Positions 1 to 9,855 of a stretch of DNA of 64,000 bases are shown here, piece after piece. Source of the stretch: Vreelandella malpeensis. GTDB lineage: Bacteria > Pseudomonadota > Gammaproteobacteria > Pseudomonadales > Halomonadaceae. The position numbers were made by a program, and so were the translations under genes. The stretch is from contig NZ_WHVL01000005.1 in the NCBI RefSeq assembly GCF_020622355.1, positions 124,001 through 188,000 of the forward strand, written 5' to 3'. The notes under the pieces were generated by a model. It was not told the origin of the DNA. It ran no database searches and saw nothing but the letters and a program-made list of their open reading frames with translations. How positions within the stretch are numbered: the stretch's first letter is position 1; each line of letters opens with the position of its first letter.

Positions 1-2115
<2,115 letters not shown>

Positions 2116-2140
2116 CAAGACGCCGTCTCCCGTGACAACA

Positions 2141-2172
2141 AAGCCCCCGCGACCGAGTCGCGGGGGCTTTTT
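2141..2172 (+). terminator. Intrinsic terminator after gcvP
   Basis: A perfect 11-bp stem, GCCCCCGCGAC with GTCGCGGGGGC around a CGA loop, is followed by a T run. It lies 26 bases after the gcvP stop and before the convergent LysR gene. Confidence 0.9.
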
Positions 2173-2196
2173 CGTGGGTCAGGCATCTTGAACGAA

Positions 2197-3087
2197 CTAG
2201 AGCATGGTTTCCTGCAGGCGCTGTGCCTTGAAGCCGTTCAAGAGCTTCTCGTAGCGCTTGGGCAGCGTGGCGTCACGCCGGCGCAGCACATAAAGCACCT
2301 CGTCGACCGTGGTCGGCAGCGCCAGCGCCCGCACCTGGCGCTGCCAGGGTGAGGTTTCCAGCACCAGACGCGATACCACGGTGAAACCGAGCCCGCGCGC
2401 CACGGCGTCCAGCACCATGCTCACCTCGTTAGTGAACCCCTGGTGGCGAAAATGGCTCATCGAGCGGAACTCGTCCGGAAAATTGGCGCGCAGCAGATGA
2501 TTGGCGTGGTTGATGCCATCGTAGTAATTGATGAAACCCAATCCCATCAGCTCCGCCAGGGTGTTGCCGGTGAAATCCGCCGGGACGACCAGGCAAAGCG
2601 GTTCCTGATGCCAGACGCTGCACTCGAGATCGGGGTGCTTCACCGCTTCGGTGACGATACCCACGTCGTAGCGCCCGTCGAGGAGGTCGCCGACGATCTC
2701 GTGGTTGAAGGCGAAGCTGTAGCTGACCGTCAGGTTGGGATGCATCTGCTGCTGGCCGAGAATGAACGGATAGAGCATCAGCCCCACGCTTCCCGGCGAA
2801 GCCAGGCGACACTCGCCGCTGTCGATGGAATCGTCGTCCAGGGCGTGGCGAAACTGCTCGTGCTCGGCGAAGAGCTTCAGGGCGTAGTCGTAGGCGCGCC
2901 GGCCGGACTCCGTCAGGCTGAAGCTCTTGCCCTTGCGCTCGATCAAGGTCTTGTCCAGGTAGCCTTCGAGCTTTCGAACGTGCTGACTGACACCGGGCTG
3001 AGTCATCTCCAGCCGGCGCGCGGTGCGCGTGAAACTGCCGGTTTCCACCAGCGTGATGAAGGTTCGAAAGTAGTGAGCATTGAACAT
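2197..3087 (-). CDS. LysR family transcriptional regulator
   Basis: 296 residues, the normal LysR length. The N-terminal winged helix-turn-helix (about residues 5-62) reads FRTFITLVETGSFTRTARRL and TQPGVSQHVRKLE, the typical LysR recognition helix region. The rest is a periplasmic-binding-protein-like effector domain (about 90-290). It is convergent with gcvP and divergent from ppnN, with a 195-bp intergenic region to ppnN that could hold its own promoter and target. The effector is not readable from sequence; it is not recognisably ArgP or another named member. Confidence 0.9.
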   Translation of the reverse strand: MFNAHYFRTFITLVETGSFTRTARRLEMTQPGVSQHVRKLEGYLDKTLIERKGKSFSLTESGRRAYDYALKLFAEHEQFRHALDDDSIDSGECRLASPGSVGLMLYPFILGQQQMHPNLTVSYSFAFNHEIVGDLLDGRYDVGIVTEAVKHPDLECSVWHQEPLCLVVPADFTGNTLAELMGLGFINYYDGINHANHLLRANFPDEFRSMSHFRHQGFTNEVSMVLDAVARGLGFTVVSRLVLETSPWQRQVRALALPTTVDEVLYVLRRRDATLPKRYEKLLNGFKAQRLQETML

Positions 3088-3281
3088 GGTAGGCGCCTGG
3101 CAAGAGTAACATCGGGCGCCGCTTGCGAGGTCACCCGGAGGTCTAGATTAGCATAACCGCCAGGCGCCGTGGCCTTGCGCGAAGCGCCGAGGGTAAGGGA
3201 TAGTAGGCAGGAGACAGCAGGCAAACGCTTGTCACGCCTGGAATCATTGCTCGCTCACCAGCCAAAGGGATAGCCCCACGC

Positions 3282-4667
3282 ATGAATCAACCGCAGGCCC
3301 CGCGCCCCACGATGTCCAGCATCATCTCCCCGGAAGGCAGCCTCGAGGTGCTTTCCCAGCAGGAGGTCAACCGCCTGCAGAGTACCTCCCAGACCGGCCT
3401 GCACGATCTTCTGCGCCGCTGCGCTCTGGCGGTGCTCAACTGCGGCAATCCTTCTGATGACAGCCTGGCGATCCTCGAAGCCTACAAGGACTTCGATATC
3501 GAGGTGCTCCAGCAGGATCGCGGTATCCGCCTGAAACTGACCAACGCGCCGGCGGAGGCGTTCGTCGATGGGCACATGATTCGCGGTATCCGCGAGCACC
3601 TGTCGTCGATCCTGCGCGATATCGTCTACATCTACAACGAGATCCAGCACCATAACCGCTTCGACCTGACCACCGGTGAAGGCACCACCAACGCGGTGTT
3701 TCACATCCTGCGCAAGGCGGGCACGCTCAAGCCCGGTCTCGATCCTAGCCTGGTAGTGTGCTGGGGCGGCCATTCGATCTCCCGCCAGGAGTACGACTAC
3801 TCCAAGGACGTGGGCTATCACCTGGGCCTGCGCGATCTCGACATTTGCACTGGCTGCGGGCCGGGGGCGATGAAGGGCCCGATGAAGGGGGCCAACGTGG
3901 CCCACGCCAAGCAGCGGCGCAAGGGCGGGCGTTATCTGGGCATCTCCGAGCCCGGCATCATCGCCGCGGAAGCACCCAACCCCATCGTCAACGAGCTGGT
4001 GGTGATGCCGGACATCGAGAAGCGTCTGGAAGCCTTCGTGCGCCTGGGCCACGGCATCATCGTGTTTCCCGGCGGCGTGGGCACCGCCGAAGAGATCCTC
4101 TACCTGCTGGGCATCCTGCTTCACCCGAAGAACGCCGCCACGCCCTTTCCGCTGATTTTCACCGGCCCTGCCGATTCCGCTGCTTACTTCGAGAAGATCG
4201 ACGAGTTCCTGGTCTATACCCTGGGCGAAGAGGTGCGCCGCTTCTATACCATTATCACCGGCGATCCAGTGGCTGTCGCCCGACGCATGCGCGAAGGCAT
4301 CGACGAGGTCGCGCACTTCCGCCGCGAGCATCAGGACGCCTTCTACTACAACTGGCGACTCAATATCGACCGCGAGTTCCAGGCGCCCTTCGAGCCTACC
4401 CATGCGGCCATGAAAAGCCTGGCGCTTCACCGCAACCAGCCCACCCATGAGCTTGCCGCCAACCTGCGCCGCGCGTTCTCGGGGATCGTGGCCGGCAACG
4501 TCAAGGAGCCGGGCATCCGCGCGATCAAGGCACATGGTCCCTTCGTGCTCTCGGCAGAGCCCGAGCTGATGACACGCCTGGATGCGTTGCTCGATTCCTT
4601 CGTCGCCCAGGGGCGCATGAAGCTCGACGGCCAACCCTACACGCCCTGCTACGTTCTCGAGCACTGA
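3282..4667 (+). CDS. ppnN: Pyrimidine/purine nucleotide 5'-monophosphate nucleosidase (LOG family)
   Basis: 461 residues, close to E. coli PpnN (YgdH). The family hydrolyses nucleoside monophosphates to base and ribose 5-phosphate and in E. coli is stimulated by (p)ppGpp. The Rossmann-like LOG core carries GCGPGAMKGPM (about residues 191-201) and the signature FPGGVGTAEEI (about 264-274), which holds the catalytic region. Long N- and C-terminal extensions characteristic of PpnN, absent from short LOG proteins, are present, which separates it from cytokinin-type LOG enzymes. The start is the ATG at 3282. No close operon partner. Confidence 0.93.
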   Translation: MNQPQAPRPTMSSIISPEGSLEVLSQQEVNRLQSTSQTGLHDLLRRCALAVLNCGNPSDDSLAILEAYKDFDIEVLQQDRGIRLKLTNAPAEAFVDGHMIRGIREHLSSILRDIVYIYNEIQHHNRFDLTTGEGTTNAVFHILRKAGTLKPGLDPSLVVCWGGHSISRQEYDYSKDVGYHLGLRDLDICTGCGPGAMKGPMKGANVAHAKQRRKGGRYLGISEPGIIAAEAPNPIVNELVVMPDIEKRLEAFVRLGHGIIVFPGGVGTAEEILYLLGILLHPKNAATPFPLIFTGPADSAAYFEKIDEFLVYTLGEEVRRFYTIITGDPVAVARRMREGIDEVAHFRREHQDAFYYNWRLNIDREFQAPFEPTHAAMKSLALHRNQPTHELAANLRRAFSGIVAGNVKEPGIRAIKAHGPFVLSAEPELMTRLDALLDSFVAQGRMKLDGQPYTPCYVLEH

Positions 4668-4727
4668 CCTTCACCAGCCCGGCCGCGTGCCGGGCTCACT
4701 CTCGCGGACCATCATGGGAACCAACGC

Positions 4728-5450
4728 GTGTTCATTGCCATTATCACTCTGCTGATCGCGGGGATCGTCAAGGGGGCGATCGGCTCCGGCGTGCCGGTCA
4801 TCGTGGTACCAGTGTTTACCATGCTCTACAACGTCCAGACGGCGATTGCGGTCCTGCTGGCATCGAATCTGTTCAGCAATCTGATCCAGGTCTGGCAGAA
4901 CCGTCGCCACCTGCTGCCACTGCGTTTTCTGGCGGCGTTCTCGCTGGCAGGGTGCGCGGGCATCCTGGTCGGTACCTGGGGGCTGGTGGCGCTTTCCCAC
5001 GATCTTTTATCTTTGGGCGTGGCCGGCGCCATCGTGCTCTATCTGGTCATCAAGCTGCTTAAGCGCAAGATGGCGATGCCGATGGACGTGGCCCGGCGTC
5101 TTGTGCTGCCGGTAGGGTTCGTCGCCGGTATCCTGCAGGGGGCGGCGGGCATGTCGGCGCCGGCCTCCATCACCTTCCTGAACGCCATGCGGCTCGAGCG
5201 GCGGGTGTACATCGGCTCGATCTCGGTGTTCTTTGGCGCCGTCACCGTGGTACAGGCTCCGGCGCTGCTGGTGACGAATATTCTCACCCTGGAGCTTGCC
5301 GCCTACAGCATGGCAGCGTTCGTGGTGATCGCCCTGGCGATGCCGCTAGGCGCCGCACTCGGCAAACGCCTGCCTTACGTGTGGTTCGACAACCTCATCA
5401 TGCTGCTGCTGGCGGGCATCGCCGTGAAGATCATTACCGAGGTTTTCTAG
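4728..5450 (+). CDS. TauE/SafE family membrane transporter
   Basis: 240 residues, almost wholly hydrophobic, with repeated membrane segments of the TauE/SafE (formerly DUF81) type; family members export sulfite, sulfoacetate or other small organic anions. The opening segment FIAIITLLIAGIVKGAIGSG and the internal echo VGFVAGILQGAAGMSAPAS (about residues 125-145) are the two duplicated family motifs. Start is the GTG at 4728; the nearby ATG at 4714 is out of frame. It follows ppnN by 60 bases on the same strand. The substrate cannot be told. Confidence 0.85.
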   Translation: MFIAIITLLIAGIVKGAIGSGVPVIVVPVFTMLYNVQTAIAVLLASNLFSNLIQVWQNRRHLLPLRFLAAFSLAGCAGILVGTWGLVALSHDLLSLGVAGAIVLYLVIKLLKRKMAMPMDVARRLVLPVGFVAGILQGAAGMSAPASITFLNAMRLERRVYIGSISVFFGAVTVVQAPALLVTNILTLELAAYSMAAFVVIALAMPLGAALGKRLPYVWFDNLIMLLLAGIAVKIITEVF

Positions 5451-5532
5451 CGGCAGGCGAGGCATTCGCTTAGCCGCTATACTGACGTGGACCGCCACCA
5501 GGCGGTTGCCACAGCCAAGGAGAAACGTTCAC

Positions 5533-5736
5533 ATGGAAATGATCGATCAACTTCACGAAGGTCCGACCAAGGCTTTCGCCAAGCACTGCTTCGAGGCCTA
5601 CTCACCGGAGGAGCTCGAGAAAGCCGCCGAAGGCGCGCCAGACGAGGCGGAGATGGAGCATTGGGGTATCACCGCGGGCGAATGGGAAGAGGCGGTGACC
5701 ACCGCGCTTGCCGATCATCGCTCCAGTCAGGTGTAG
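5533..5736 (+). CDS. Small acidic hypothetical protein
   Basis: 67 residues, rich in Glu and Ala, with no signal peptide or membrane segment. I do not recognise the family. The ATG at 5533 is chosen over an in-frame TTG at 5506 because AAGGAG at 5517-5522 is well spaced from it. The sequence has a helical look (SPEELEKAAEGAPDEAEMEH) and a central WGITAGEWEEAV segment. It sits between the TauE-type gene and another short gene on the same strand. Confidence 0.7.
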   Translation: MEMIDQLHEGPTKAFAKHCFEAYSPEELEKAAEGAPDEAEMEHWGITAGEWEEAVTTALADHRSSQV

Positions 5737-5827
5737 AGCCCACCCGCCTGAACCGCTCTCGCGGCTCAGGCGCGTGTATCGAACCACAATGTCCTTGCTC
5801 TCTCACCCGCACAACGAGGAGATTGTC

Positions 5828-6007
5828 ATGAGAAAGTGGATTCTACTGGCGCTGTTCAACTGGCTGCGCAAGCCCGCCAACCGCCAGAAAGCCAAGAATG
5901 CCTGGGACAAGTATCGCGGTAATGCGCAGCGGCGACCGGGGCAGGCCTCGAGTACGCCTGGCCCAGGCACTGGCCGCCGTCCGGACGACTCTCGCGATCA
6001 CTTCTGA
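5828..6007 (+). CDS. Small basic hypothetical protein
   Basis: 59 residues. The N-terminal part (MRKWILLALFNWLRKPANRQ) could be an amphipathic or short membrane-associated helix; the rest is basic and rich in Pro, Gly and Arg and probably disordered. GAGGAG at about 5816-5821 precedes the ATG at 5828. No family recognised and no functional inference offered. Confidence 0.55.
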   Translation: MRKWILLALFNWLRKPANRQKAKNAWDKYRGNAQRRPGQASSTPGPGTGRRPDDSRDHF

Positions 6008-6092
6008 TAGTTGCCGGTATCGAGAACATTGTGGGGAGGGCTCTCCTCTCGCTATAGTGAGCCTCCCCACTCTCGACGAGAAGGCTTCACCG

Positions 6093-6503
6093 TTGGATAA
6101 GGTCACCTACCACGCACGTTGGGACGCGCTCGAGCAGCGCCAGCGCGAACAGAGCAATCTGCCGGAATCCGGCGTCGAGGACGCGACAGCCCTTCACCGC
6201 ATGCTGACCCATACCTTTCGGGAATTCTTGATCGCCGCCTACTGCGATCACTGGCGTCACGTCTACGCGTCCGCGGCATTCGATCTGACATCGGACCGGG
6301 AGGTGCTCATCGCCCGCGCGGTTACCGTGCATGGCTGGACACCGGGCGTCTCGGCTAGTCTCTCGACCCAGGACCTGGCACTATCGCTGATCCATGAACT
6401 CGCACGTTTCACGCTGCCGGAAATGGCGGTACACGTTTCCTACATGAACCTGCAGGCCCTGCCCGCGGCGCAGTACCGCGCGCTGATCGAACCCCACGAG
6501 TGA
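6093..6503 (+). CDS. Hypothetical protein
   Basis: 136 residues from a TTG at 6093, which has GAGAAGG about 9 bases upstream. The frame stays open back to an ATG at 5898, but that longer form overlaps the preceding gene and reads as low-quality arginine-rich sequence. No signal or membrane segment. Reads as a mostly helical cytoplasmic protein (HRMLTHTFREFLIAAYCDHW). Family not recognised. It is the last chromosomal gene before the prophage and is followed by an intrinsic terminator. Confidence 0.6.
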   Translation: MDKVTYHARWDALEQRQREQSNLPESGVEDATALHRMLTHTFREFLIAAYCDHWRHVYASAAFDLTSDREVLIARAVTVHGWTPGVSASLSTQDLALSLIHELARFTLPEMAVHVSYMNLQALPAAQYRALIEPHE

Positions 6504-6549
6504 GGCCCGCCCTCGCCAGAGGCGACACAAGGCTTTTAACACGCAAACG

Positions 6550-6592
6550 AAAAACCGCCGCTCGGCATGACCCGTTAGCGGCGGTTTTTTCT
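6550..6592. terminator. Bidirectional hairpin terminator, chromosomal side of attL
   Basis: ACCGCCGCT pairs with AGCGGCGGT with T runs on both strands. On the plus strand it ends the transcript of the preceding gene. On the minus strand it is the original terminator of tRNA-Pro before the prophage separated them. An imperfect copy lies at 54314-54356 beside the present tRNA. Confidence 0.85.
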
Positions 6593-6595
6593 TAA

Positions 6596-6641
6596 TGGTC
6601 GGAGTGACAGGATTCGAACCTGCGACCTTTGCAACCCCATT
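6596..6641 (-). repeat. attL core: 3' part of tRNA-Pro
   Basis: 46 bases identical to 54368-54413, the 3' end of tRNA-Pro(GGG) including the CCA. Beyond 6641 the two sequences diverge at once. It is the left junction of the prophage; no complete tRNA can be formed here. Confidence 0.95.
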
Positions 6642-6760
6642 ACCCTGCCTTTAGACCAATAAACTATTGATTATAAAATGATATGGCTGCATTTTAGCGG
6701 CAACCAATACGGCCAATTCGCTCTATAAATATCAGATAGTTACAAGGTAGTTTTCAGTCT

Positions 6761-7660
6761 ATGATCAAGTGTTTAGTAGCTCTATCCATAGGCCTTACGC
6801 TGGCCCTCTCCTCGGTAATCGAGGCGGCGCCGCCCTCTTCGTTCAATGCTGCCAAACGCATAGCTGAGCGCGAGATTTACCACGACCAGAGCGAGACGTT
6901 TTACTGTGGCTGCACCTTCGATTTTGAACACGGCCCCGACCTGGATAGCTGCGGGTACGAGGTTCGCAAGCAGCCCGCACGCGCGAACAGGATTGAATGG
7001 GAGCACGTTATGCCCGCCTACGATTTCGGGCGACAGCGGCAATGCTGGCAGCAGGGCGGGCGTGACAACTGCAGGCGGACAGACCCGGTTTTCCAGATGA
7101 TGGAGGCCGACCTACATAACCTGGTCCCGGCGATCGGTGAGGTGAATGGTGACCGGAGCAACATGAGGTTCGCTATGGTCAATTCACCAGCTCATGAATA
7201 CGGGGCCTGCGATGCGGCAGTGTCGTTCGAAGAGCGCGCTTTTCAGCCGCCAGCGAATCGCCGCGGCGACATCGCTCGCACCTACTGGTACATGCGCGAC
7301 ACGTATGGCATCCAAATCAGTCGGCAGCAGCAGCAGCTCTTCACCGCATGGGCGGCGCAGGATCCAGTCGATAGTTGGGAGCTCGAGCGTAACCGGCGGA
7401 TCGCAGCCATCCAGGGTAACGGTAATCCTCACGTCTCCGATGAAGAACTGCCTCCAGCACCAGAACTGGTGACCCCTTCGTCGGTGCTGGAGAATCTACC
7501 TTCAGCTCCCAGCGCCCTAACTGGATTCAGCTGCGAGACTCGGAAAACCTGCGGCCAGATGAGCTCTTGTGAGGAAGCTTACTACCACCTCCTGCAGTGC
7601 GGGAATGGCCGCCTAGATGGCGACAATGACGGTGTGCCTTGTGAGGCGATCTGTCGTTAA
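6761..7660 (+). CDS. Secreted endonuclease I (EndA) fused to an excalibur calcium-binding domain
   Basis: 299 residues. A Sec signal peptide ends near residue 22 (LALSSVIEAAPP). Residues about 25-200 match the endonuclease I family, with REIYHDQSETFYCGC near the start, the metal-site region RIEWEHVMPAYDFG, and EADLHNLVPAIGEVNGDRSN. A linker leads to a C-terminal excalibur domain (about 255-299) with paired cysteines and the loop DGDNDGVPCE, which binds calcium in related proteins. Expected to be a periplasmic or extracellular DNase. It is the first gene inside attL, reads opposite to the late operon, and is probably lysogenic cargo that benefits the host or excludes other DNA; that role is inference. 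Confidence 0.88.
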   Translation: MIKCLVALSIGLTLALSSVIEAAPPSSFNAAKRIAEREIYHDQSETFYCGCTFDFEHGPDLDSCGYEVRKQPARANRIEWEHVMPAYDFGRQRQCWQQGGRDNCRRTDPVFQMMEADLHNLVPAIGEVNGDRSNMRFAMVNSPAHEYGACDAAVSFEERAFQPPANRRGDIARTYWYMRDTYGIQISRQQQQLFTAWAAQDPVDSWELERNRRIAAIQGNGNPHVSDEELPPAPELVTPSSVLENLPSAPSALTGFSCETRKTCGQMSSCEEAYYHLLQCGNGRLDGDNDGVPCEAICR

Positions 7661-7675
7661 TCTATTCTTTAAGGG

Positions 7676-8146
7676 CTAGTTTACAGTACAAGCACCGCTT
7701 ACAGGCTCGTTAAGCGCGTGGGCTGTATTTGGCCCATAGACACCATCAGGCTCCAGGCCATAGGCTGCTTGAAAACGCTTTAAGGCTCGCTCAGTAGAGG
7801 GGCCGAATCGACCATCAGCGAAGCTAGAGCTCAACCCAGAGCAGTGGCTTTGCAGCTTGGTTTGCATCTGAAAAGTTTCATTGCTGTACGAGCTGGAACT
7901 GGTCGATGTGGAGGATGCTGCACGATGAGACGATCCACCACACTCTGCTGAACGGCTACCCAAGTCGCATCTCAACCTGTTATGTCCGCTTTGGGTTCTC
8001 ACCATTTCTGAAGACGAGCGGTGGCAATGATAAGGCCTGCTTCCACCATGGCATCCATTTGCATCAAGGCCGCCTGGATGAGCGCTTGCAGATAAAGGCG
8101 TCATCAAAATTGCTACTGAAAAGCCTAGGAAAAAGGTAAGTTTCAT
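7676..8146 (-). CDS. Secreted YHYH-domain protein with peptidoglycan-binding domain
   Basis: 156 residues with a clear signal peptide (hydrophobic core about 4-18, cleavage near SASA-HP). Directly after it comes a YHYH-type motif, HPGGLDANGCHGGSRPYHCH, often found in small secreted proteins. A serine-rich linker leads to a PG_binding_1 domain (about 95-150) with FGPSTERALKRFQAAYGL and DGVYGPNTAHAL. It probably attaches to the cell wall in the periplasm. It is convergent with the EndA-type gene, with only 15 bases between stops; both look like exported prophage cargo. Confidence 0.8.
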   Translation of the reverse strand: MKLTFFLGFSVAILMTPLSASAHPGGLDANGCHGGSRPYHCHRSSSEMVRTQSGHNRLRCDLGSRSAECGGSSHRAASSTSTSSSSYSNETFQMQTKLQSHCSGLSSSFADGRFGPSTERALKRFQAAYGLEPDGVYGPNTAHALNEPVSGACTVN

Positions 8147-8529
8147 TTTTTATTCCCTGATCGTGGATATTGGTTGTTATCTATCATCAACACTCTAATG
8201 CCGCCAAACGACTGAAAAACATTGGTATTAATGATCGACATTATCTTAGTTACCCAGCCTGTTACCCAGAATAGCGTTTGCTTGAAATTTGATACCTGCT
8301 GGATTGTATCGCCTGAGAGCTGAGGGCGCCATGTGAATGGTGCGCACGAGATTATGAGTGCACAGCAGCATCAAACACGGTCGCGCCTGCCATGCGGATC
8401 ACCGCCACTATCCACTTTCTCGGCCCTTCCTATGCTTACATTGACTATATTGGTTATTGGTAGTCAGCAACCAAACCGCGACTACACCCCAGCTTATAAT
8501 TGATAAAAGGGTGTTCATGGAGAAGAGTC
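8147..8529. other. Intergenic region, nothing recognised
   Basis: 383 bases of fairly AT-rich sequence between two divergently read cargo genes. It must hold both promoters, but no convincing -35/-10 pair stands out. No RNA gene or repeat seen. Confidence 0.5.
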
Positions 8530-8871
8530 ATGGGAACCGATGAAAACATATTGAAACACCAGCTGGATCATGGAATTTTTGACAATGCTCAATTCCATGG
8601 GACAGAAGGCATTGCTAGAAAAGCAATAGATGAGGGGATCAGCACACTATCGCCGAGACAAAGATCGGTGTTAGATCCTTACCTTTCGAATCATTGCTCA
8701 GGCGTCACTGATCCAGGGGGGCACCACAACGGTTGTTCTAAAGGACTAAAAGGTGAGGAGCTTTTAGAAGCATACCTCAGAAGTGAAGATTCTGAGTTTT
8801 TGCTTTGCGAGAGCTGTGAAAGTGACAAAGGCTACCACGCGCATCAATGGGACCGAATTTCTAGAGAGTAA
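8530..8871 (+). CDS. Hypothetical Cys/His-rich protein
   Basis: 113 residues from ATG 8530, with GGAGAAG just upstream; an in-frame TTG at 8500 is less likely. The second half has clustered Cys and His residues (NHCSGVTDPGGHHNGCSKG, then LLCESCESDKGYHAHQW) that could bind zinc in a treble-clef or HNH-like arrangement, but I do not recognise a named domain. Base composition is clearly lower in GC than the structural genes, in line with the other cargo genes around it. Confidence 0.6.
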   Translation: MGTDENILKHQLDHGIFDNAQFHGTEGIARKAIDEGISTLSPRQRSVLDPYLSNHCSGVTDPGGHHNGCSKGLKGEELLEAYLRSEDSEFLLCESCESDKGYHAHQWDRISRE

Positions 8872-9142
8872 ACCCTTACCTCGCAAGACTACCCATAGCA
8901 TCGTGAATTGTCCCGATGCCTGAGTCCACATCAACTTATAGAGGTCTGTAGCCACAGCGGATTTTGAATCCGCTGTCGCCCTTTCAACGGCCGCGCTTGC
9001 ACCGGGCCTCGGCTGAAAATTCAGCCTGTTACGCTTTCCACACCCTCCTATGTTCACAGTGGTCGCACCCAATCTGCGACCAAACTGCGACCAACCCGAC
9101 CTAGACGGCCCCGCTGGGGCGTGGCTATACTCCGCCCGAATG
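8872..9142. other. Intergenic region with hairpin and short repeats
   Basis: Contains a perfect 10-bp hairpin at 8954-8976 (ACAGCGGATT-TTG-AATCCGCTGT) whose geometry resembles a tRNA anticodon arm, but no other tRNA arms are present. At about 9061-9093 a TCGCACC/TGCGACC motif occurs three times within 33 bases. The umuDC promoter region follows. Confidence 0.45.
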
Positions 9143-9162
9143 TACTGTATAAATACACAGCA
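9143..9162 (+). promoter_or_regulatory. LexA (SOS) box upstream of the DUF1654-umuDC operon
   Basis: CTGTATAAATACACAG fits the gammaproteobacterial CTGT-N8-ACAG LexA operator with AT-rich centre. It lies 17-36 bases before the start of the first gene of the operon and probably overlaps its -10 region. Confidence 0.85.
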
Positions 9163-9178
9163 ACAGGGAGGACCCACT

Positions 9179-9409
9179 ATGTCTAGTACCTACCAGCAGC
9201 TCGTCGACCGTGTGAAACGCACGATTGGCAGCCCCCGCGCCCAGGCGGACAACTGCACTGAGCTCCAGCGCCAGCCTGACGACAGCGCCGATGACTGGGC
9301 GCGCATGCTCAAAGACTTGGGCACCGTCGAGAACGTGACGATGATCCCCCTCGATGAGACCGGCGAGCATGTCCGCATCCGCTGGAACCCCGAGGAGTCG
9401 ATGTCATGA
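9179..9409 (+). CDS. DUF1654-type small protein
   Basis: 76 residues. SSTYQQLVDRVKRTIGSP and RQPDDSADDWARMLKDL, then a C-terminal hydrophobic strand region, fit the DUF1654 family of small Pseudomonas-group proteins as I remember it; function unknown. GGGAGGA precedes the ATG at 9179. Its stop overlaps the umuD start (ATGA at 9406-9409), so the three genes form one SOS operon. Confidence 0.7.
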   Translation: MSSTYQQLVDRVKRTIGSPRAQADNCTELQRQPDDSADDWARMLKDLGTVENVTMIPLDETGEHVRIRWNPEESMS

Positions 9410-9855
9410 GCATGCATCTGACGAATCTGGGTCGCGTTGATCAATTCGCCCCAGCCCTCTCGATACCGCTGGTCGCCGGATTTGTTAGAACCGGGTTTCC
9501 CTCGCCGGCGGATGACTACCTCGAGGGCGAGCTCGACCTGGTCGATCACCTGATCCAGCATCCGAGTGCGACCTATTTTCTTCGCGCCAAGGGCACCTCG
9601 ATGGAGGGTGTGGGCATCTATGACGGCGACCTGCTGATTGTTGATCGCTCAGTCGAGCCACGGCCCGGGCACATCGTCATCATGAGCGTCGACGGCGAGC
9701 TCACATGCAAAAAGCTGAGCACGATCGGCAACCGGCCCTACCTGGTGGCCGCCAACCCCGAGTTCCGCCCCATACCGCTATTCGGCAGGGAGTGCCAGGT
9801 ATGGGGCGTGGTGACGCACAACATCCACTCGCTGGCCCCTGGGTTCTCGGTATGA
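9406..9855 (+). CDS. umuD: UmuD-like protein, DNA polymerase V accessory subunit
   Basis: 149 residues, an S24 (LexA-like) self-cleaving peptidase. The expected RecA-stimulated cleavage site is Ala24-Gly25 (PLVAGFVRTGFPSP). The Ser/Lys dyad is Ser65 in GTSMEG and Lys102 in LTCKKL, with the same 37-residue spacing as E. coli Ser60/Lys97. Cleaved UmuD2 joins UmuC for translesion synthesis. It overlaps both neighbours by ATGA junctions. The upstream LexA box indicates DNA-damage induction. Carrying umuDC raises survival and mutation of the lysogen. Confidence 0.95.
   Translation: MSMHLTNLGRVDQFAPALSIPLVAGFVRTGFPSPADDYLEGELDLVDHLIQHPSATYFLRAKGTSMEGVGIYDGDLLIVDRSVEPRPGHIVIMSVDGELTCKKLSTIGNRPYLVAANPEFRPIPLFGRECQVWGVVTHNIHSLAPGFSV

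Noticed and set aside
6596..6641. A second tRNA-Pro gene
   Set aside because: Only the 3' 46 bases are present; the 5' half is replaced by prophage sequence, so it is the attL remnant.
8954..8976. Hairpin resembling a tRNA anticodon arm (Gln TTG on plus, Leu CAA on minus)
   Set aside because: No acceptor, D or T arm can be built around it on either strand; at most a remnant.
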